DNA of 35,252 nucleotides. It comes from Phoronis australis. Its lineage: Eukaryota; Phoronida; Phoronidae. Under the pieces are notes generated by a model that saw only the letters and a list, made by a program, of their open reading frames with translations, made no database searches and was not told the origin of the DNA. The stretch is from contig NMRA01000161.1 in assembly GCA_002633005.1 (NCBI GenBank), forward strand, positions 135,102 to 170,353, read 5' to 3'. A program made the translations under genes and the position numbers. Below are positions 32,142-35,252 of this stretch, in pieces (the first letter of the stretch is position 1; every line of letters begins with the position of its first letter).

Positions 32142-33263
32142 ATGCCTCATCAAATAGTAATGCGCGCCGGCGAGGCCGAGCGGTCTCATGAAGTTATATC
32201 AGCGAATCAGAAGGAAGAAGCTGTTCTCGTGCGTGAGTTACGCTGCCTTAAAAAAGCTCAGGACACCGCCTCGAGACAAATAACGATAGACCAGCGCATC
32301 TTGCTGACGAAATTTCAAAAGAAGCTAAGACAATCGCAGTTGGCCCACGCTAGACTGATGAACAACAAGACTTTAGAACGCGATCTGCTTCAAAAGACGA
32401 ACCAAGAAAAAACTATGGGCATAAGCGAAGACGAGGAGTTGGAATACCAGAAAACGTTACACAGGCGCGCGCACTGTTTACCGGACCTACGCTACAAATT
32501 GTTTTATAAAAGGAGAGACACTGCAAGTTCGGCAACAAGGTCCGCTGCTTTCAAACCAAGTGTCGAGTCTCATCCGTTTAGCGGTAAATCAGCTGGGCCC
32601 CACAAACACCAACGACGACCTTTCACAACTTTACTCTGTCAAGGTTACGTGGGGTATTTGTCCGACGAAGACGAAGAGGTACTGAGTCGCGTAGCTTGTT
32701 CCAACAGGATAAGCAGTAGAAGACACACAGAAACTAGTAGTACTGAATCGTCAAAGCATGTTCAAAGTGAGAAACAAAGGCCTTCTGTTCGCCCTCAGAC
32801 GTGTATGCCGTCCGTTCAATCTGCAGACAAGTCTTTTCAACGCATTTACTTCACCGAGGAATCTGAAGATCCTGCAAACGAGGACGAGTTCTTTCCGTTT
32901 CCCAAAAGTTCTGAAGCATTGACACTGGGCACGGAGACAGAGATGGGGACTAATTCCGATGACTGCAGGCGCTCTTCCAAGTCGAAACTGCGGTCATCAT
33001 CTAGTAAGAAAACCAATGGGGAACTGAATCTTGCTGATCTGCTGTATAACACGAACAAACAAAAGTATTCGTTGCTGGAAGATCACAAAACACGTGTACA
33101 GTCAGCCAGACTCGACCAACGAATGAAAGTGTTTTGCGACAAGATTCAAGAAACTTCGGACAAGTGTAGTAATAATAATAGTAATGTTGACTTTTATGCA
33201 GAGAGGCTGAGATTGGCTTCTGCGAACAAGCCCACGAAGCGAAAATTTTTGTTCAAGAAATAA
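32142..33263 (+). CDS. Uncharacterised coiled-coil, Ser-rich protein (373 aa)
   Basis: The longest clean frame in the window, from the first in-frame ATG (32142) to TAA; an in-frame stop lies at 32100, and no ATG precedes 32142. I do not recognise the family. Residues about 18-92 are highly charged and predicted-helix-like (KKLRQSQLAHARL), likely a coiled coil. Acidic clusters follow at about 94-101 (SEDEELE) and 173-179 (SDEDEEV). Residues 185-290 are Ser-rich and basic/polar (SSRRHTETSSTESS, SKLRSSSSKK), probably disordered. A helical C-terminal part (ELNLADLLYNTNKQKY ... RLDQRMKVF) ends in a basic KPTKRKFLFKK that could act as a nuclear signal. No signal peptide or membrane helix, so it is an intracellular protein. 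A poly(A) signal lies 438 nt downstream. Confidence 0.8.
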   Translation: MPHQIVMRAGEAERSHEVISANQKEEAVLVRELRCLKKAQDTASRQITIDQRILLTKFQKKLRQSQLAHARLMNNKTLERDLLQKTNQEKTMGISEDEELEYQKTLHRRAHCLPDLRYKLFYKRRDTASSATRSAAFKPSVESHPFSGKSAGPHKHQRRPFTTLLCQGYVGYLSDEDEEVLSRVACSNRISSRRHTETSSTESSKHVQSEKQRPSVRPQTCMPSVQSADKSFQRIYFTEESEDPANEDEFFPFPKSSEALTLGTETEMGTNSDDCRRSSKSKLRSSSSKKTNGELNLADLLYNTNKQKYSLLEDHKTRVQSARLDQRMKVFCDKIQETSDKCSNNNSNVDFYAERLRLASANKPTKRKFLFKK

Positions 33264-33700
33264 GTGCTTTTGCGATCATTTTTGTTTAAAACGATGTCTC
33301 ACAAACATGATTACAAATGCATTACAACATTTACTGGTGTCACTGACTACAGGCCACATAACGTTAACCAGGCCTACGTCAAACAAGTTGGAAATCGTCA
33401 AATCGCTTGAACTGGTTACCGAGTATACTTAACATTTCAACTACATTTCATTCTGTTCATGACACATGAATATTTACGAATGTCTTTTTACAATGTGTGA
33501 TACCGGGTTTGCACATTGGAATATCTAAGGCTTTACAGTCACCAAGTTGAGAAGACTGAATATCACTAAAATACATAAATATTTCGTAACTTTCAGCACT
33601 ATTTGTGTTTGCTTGATTTGTTATGTTTTAAAGGTGGGTGGAGTTTCTTCGGAGACCTCATTACATACGTCAACATTTTAAGTGGTGGTTCGCCTCCAAA

Positions 33701-33706
33701 AATAAA
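33701..33706 (+). terminator. Poly(A) signal of the 373-aa gene
   Basis: AATAAA in an A-rich stretch, 438 nt after the stop. It is the first AATAAA seen downstream. Confidence 0.5.
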
Positions 33707-35186
33707 AATTAAAGCAAAGAGATCATGCTAAATTCAATTAAGCTTAAAAGTATTTGGAGTTTAATAAGCACTATTTGGGCTTACGTTTCGACCGAAATAA
33801 CGCGTATTAAAACACAACTTGCAAAAACAATTTTATTAAAAATGAAGCGGGAATAGTATCATTAAGAAAAACAAGACCTTATCAATTATAATTACAGTCT
33901 CGCCGGACCAGCTAGTTCACTGTGACCGAAACCTACCTTCATGTATGTCGATTGGCTGCTCTGTCAATAACATAAGTATAAGAAAGCTTTGATGTACACT
34001 TGCCATTTGAAAACACATTTTCATTTCTTATTCCACGAATACTTGTTGTAAATACATATGTGTATGTTCCATAGCAATTGTGTACCTGGTAGACATGTTC
34101 AAATGTTAACTTTACTATTCTATCCACGTTTTTTAATTTGCTTACAGGTTTCGATGCACTGTGACGCCCTCTTGTGGCAAACATCAAGTCGCATGTATAC
34201 TTACTTTCAGTAAGATCATGAATTTATTTTATTCTGAAACGGAATTATTGCCATGGTAGATTAGTCAATTGTCCTCTGCAGCCGTCACGCATGCGTGTTG
34301 TCAGTGCAACCACACAGTTTGAGATGTTATTCTTGAATGACCAGGCCAGGTTGCAGTTTTTTTATTAAATGTACCCGTCACAGTAGCAAAGGCTGTCATA
34401 TCTCTGATTTTAACTGGCACACAATTCATTTAATTAAATCGTTATTGAAGGTATACTTAAATTACAGTATGGATATAGTCTAGTAGCCAGAAATGGATAC
34501 ATAGAAATGCTTGGTAGTAAAAGTTTTTTCGGCGGTTTCATGTCTAAGCATTTTAGCTGGGCTGTAATCTTGAAAACCTTGAGCATTTTTAAATATGCAA
34601 ATTAAATCCGCCATTATGCAAAATTTGGTTTTTGCCTGTACCCTCCATATCGATCAAGTATCCACCAATGTTCCCATGGTCAGTGAATGAAATAAAGCTA
34701 CTTGGAAGTGGATATATCGATGATTAGCATAAATTATGGGAATTGAGGAAACCAATACTAAAAAATCTACTTGCGGTTATAGTTGCGGTATCAGGCATTA
34801 CAGGTAAATCATATTGGTTTGCACCAATGATAAATTAGTTCAAAGACAGAAGTTTACAGGTTACTGCATAATAATTGCATGATTTGTGCAAATAAGGGAT
34901 GCCATTATTTAAAATTCTGTTTCTTTCTTGCAGGGCACTAGAAGGAAGATTATTTTGATAATTGGACACATGTTTTTGCGGTCAATGAGTATAATGGAAT
35001 CAGTTTGCAGGTCACTACGTCATGAATTTGCATAATTGATGTACATTTTGGCGACCAGGAGTAGTTGGTTACAGGTGTAGTACATGAAGGTTCATTAAGG
35101 TTCAGAATTAGACAAGTTTTGTGTGACGTGACCATCTGAAACAAGATATGAAATGATTTTCAGAAGTGTACTATAGTACGGAAATT
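33707..35186. other. Intergenic: no gene seen
   Basis: AT-rich sequence. Small minus-strand frames at 33939-34187 and 34950-35144 lack any support. Confidence 0.5.
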
Positions 35187-35252
35187 TCTCTCTCTCTCTC
35201 TACCTTTCTCTCTCTGTCTTTCTGTCTCTGTCTCTGTCTCTGTCTCTCTCTC
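35187..35252. repeat. CT-rich microsatellite, runs off the window
   Basis: (CT)n interleaved with TCTGTC units up to the last base of the window. Confidence 0.95.

Overview
The window is eukaryotic, from an animal. It has phase-matched exons with GT/AG splice sites, long introns full of LINE retrotransposon relics, THAP-domain relics, poly(A) signals and an assembly gap. AT-rich introns, frequent ACATGTA/TAGGCCTA words and heavy transposon load suit a marine invertebrate (hemichordate, echinoderm, amphioxus or lophotrochozoan). I cannot choose among these from the sequence alone. No bacterial operons, tRNA, rRNA or CRISPR were seen.

Region 1 (1 to about 20.9 kb, + strand) is the 3' part of a gene for a single-pass membrane protein with a thrombospondin type 1 (TSP1) ectodomain. 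Five TSP1 exons (82-249, 2860-3033, 8987-9151, 9911-10066, 10635-10856) and one 39-nt acidic micro-exon (8067-8105) are all phase 1-1. They join a last exon (20406-20776) that carries a transmembrane helix and a Ser/Thr-rich cytoplasmic tail, followed by a poly(A) signal at 20898. The 5' end of the gene lies before the window. An extra membrane-anchor-like open frame at 8290-8481 could be an alternative ending.

The introns hold a THAP relic (1335-1535), a minus-strand LINE C-terminus (about 5040-5920), a plus-strand LINE C-terminus (about 6640-7830) and a large decayed minus-strand LINE with RT, RNase H and C-terminal zinc region (about 12.8-16.8 kb). A block at 14791-17419 that includes the start of the last exon is repeated almost exactly at 17731-20560. 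The copies are separated by 98 Ns and the start of another LINE-like ORF1. This looks like two haplotypes laid end to end, although a real tandem duplication is not excluded.

Region 2 (20.9-31.9 kb) is mostly intergenic. It has a palindromic MITE-like element (27979-28318), a second THAP relic (29502-29740), a candidate minus-strand terminal exon (29924-30233), small hairpins and a few unassigned open frames.

Region 3 (31.9-33.7 kb, + strand) has an intact gene, apparently with a single coding exon, for a 373-residue coiled-coil/acidic/Ser-rich protein that I do not recognise. A 26-codon uORF ends 13 nt before its first ATG and a poly(A) signal lies at 33701. The last 1.5 kb is AT-rich and ends in a CT-rich microsatellite.
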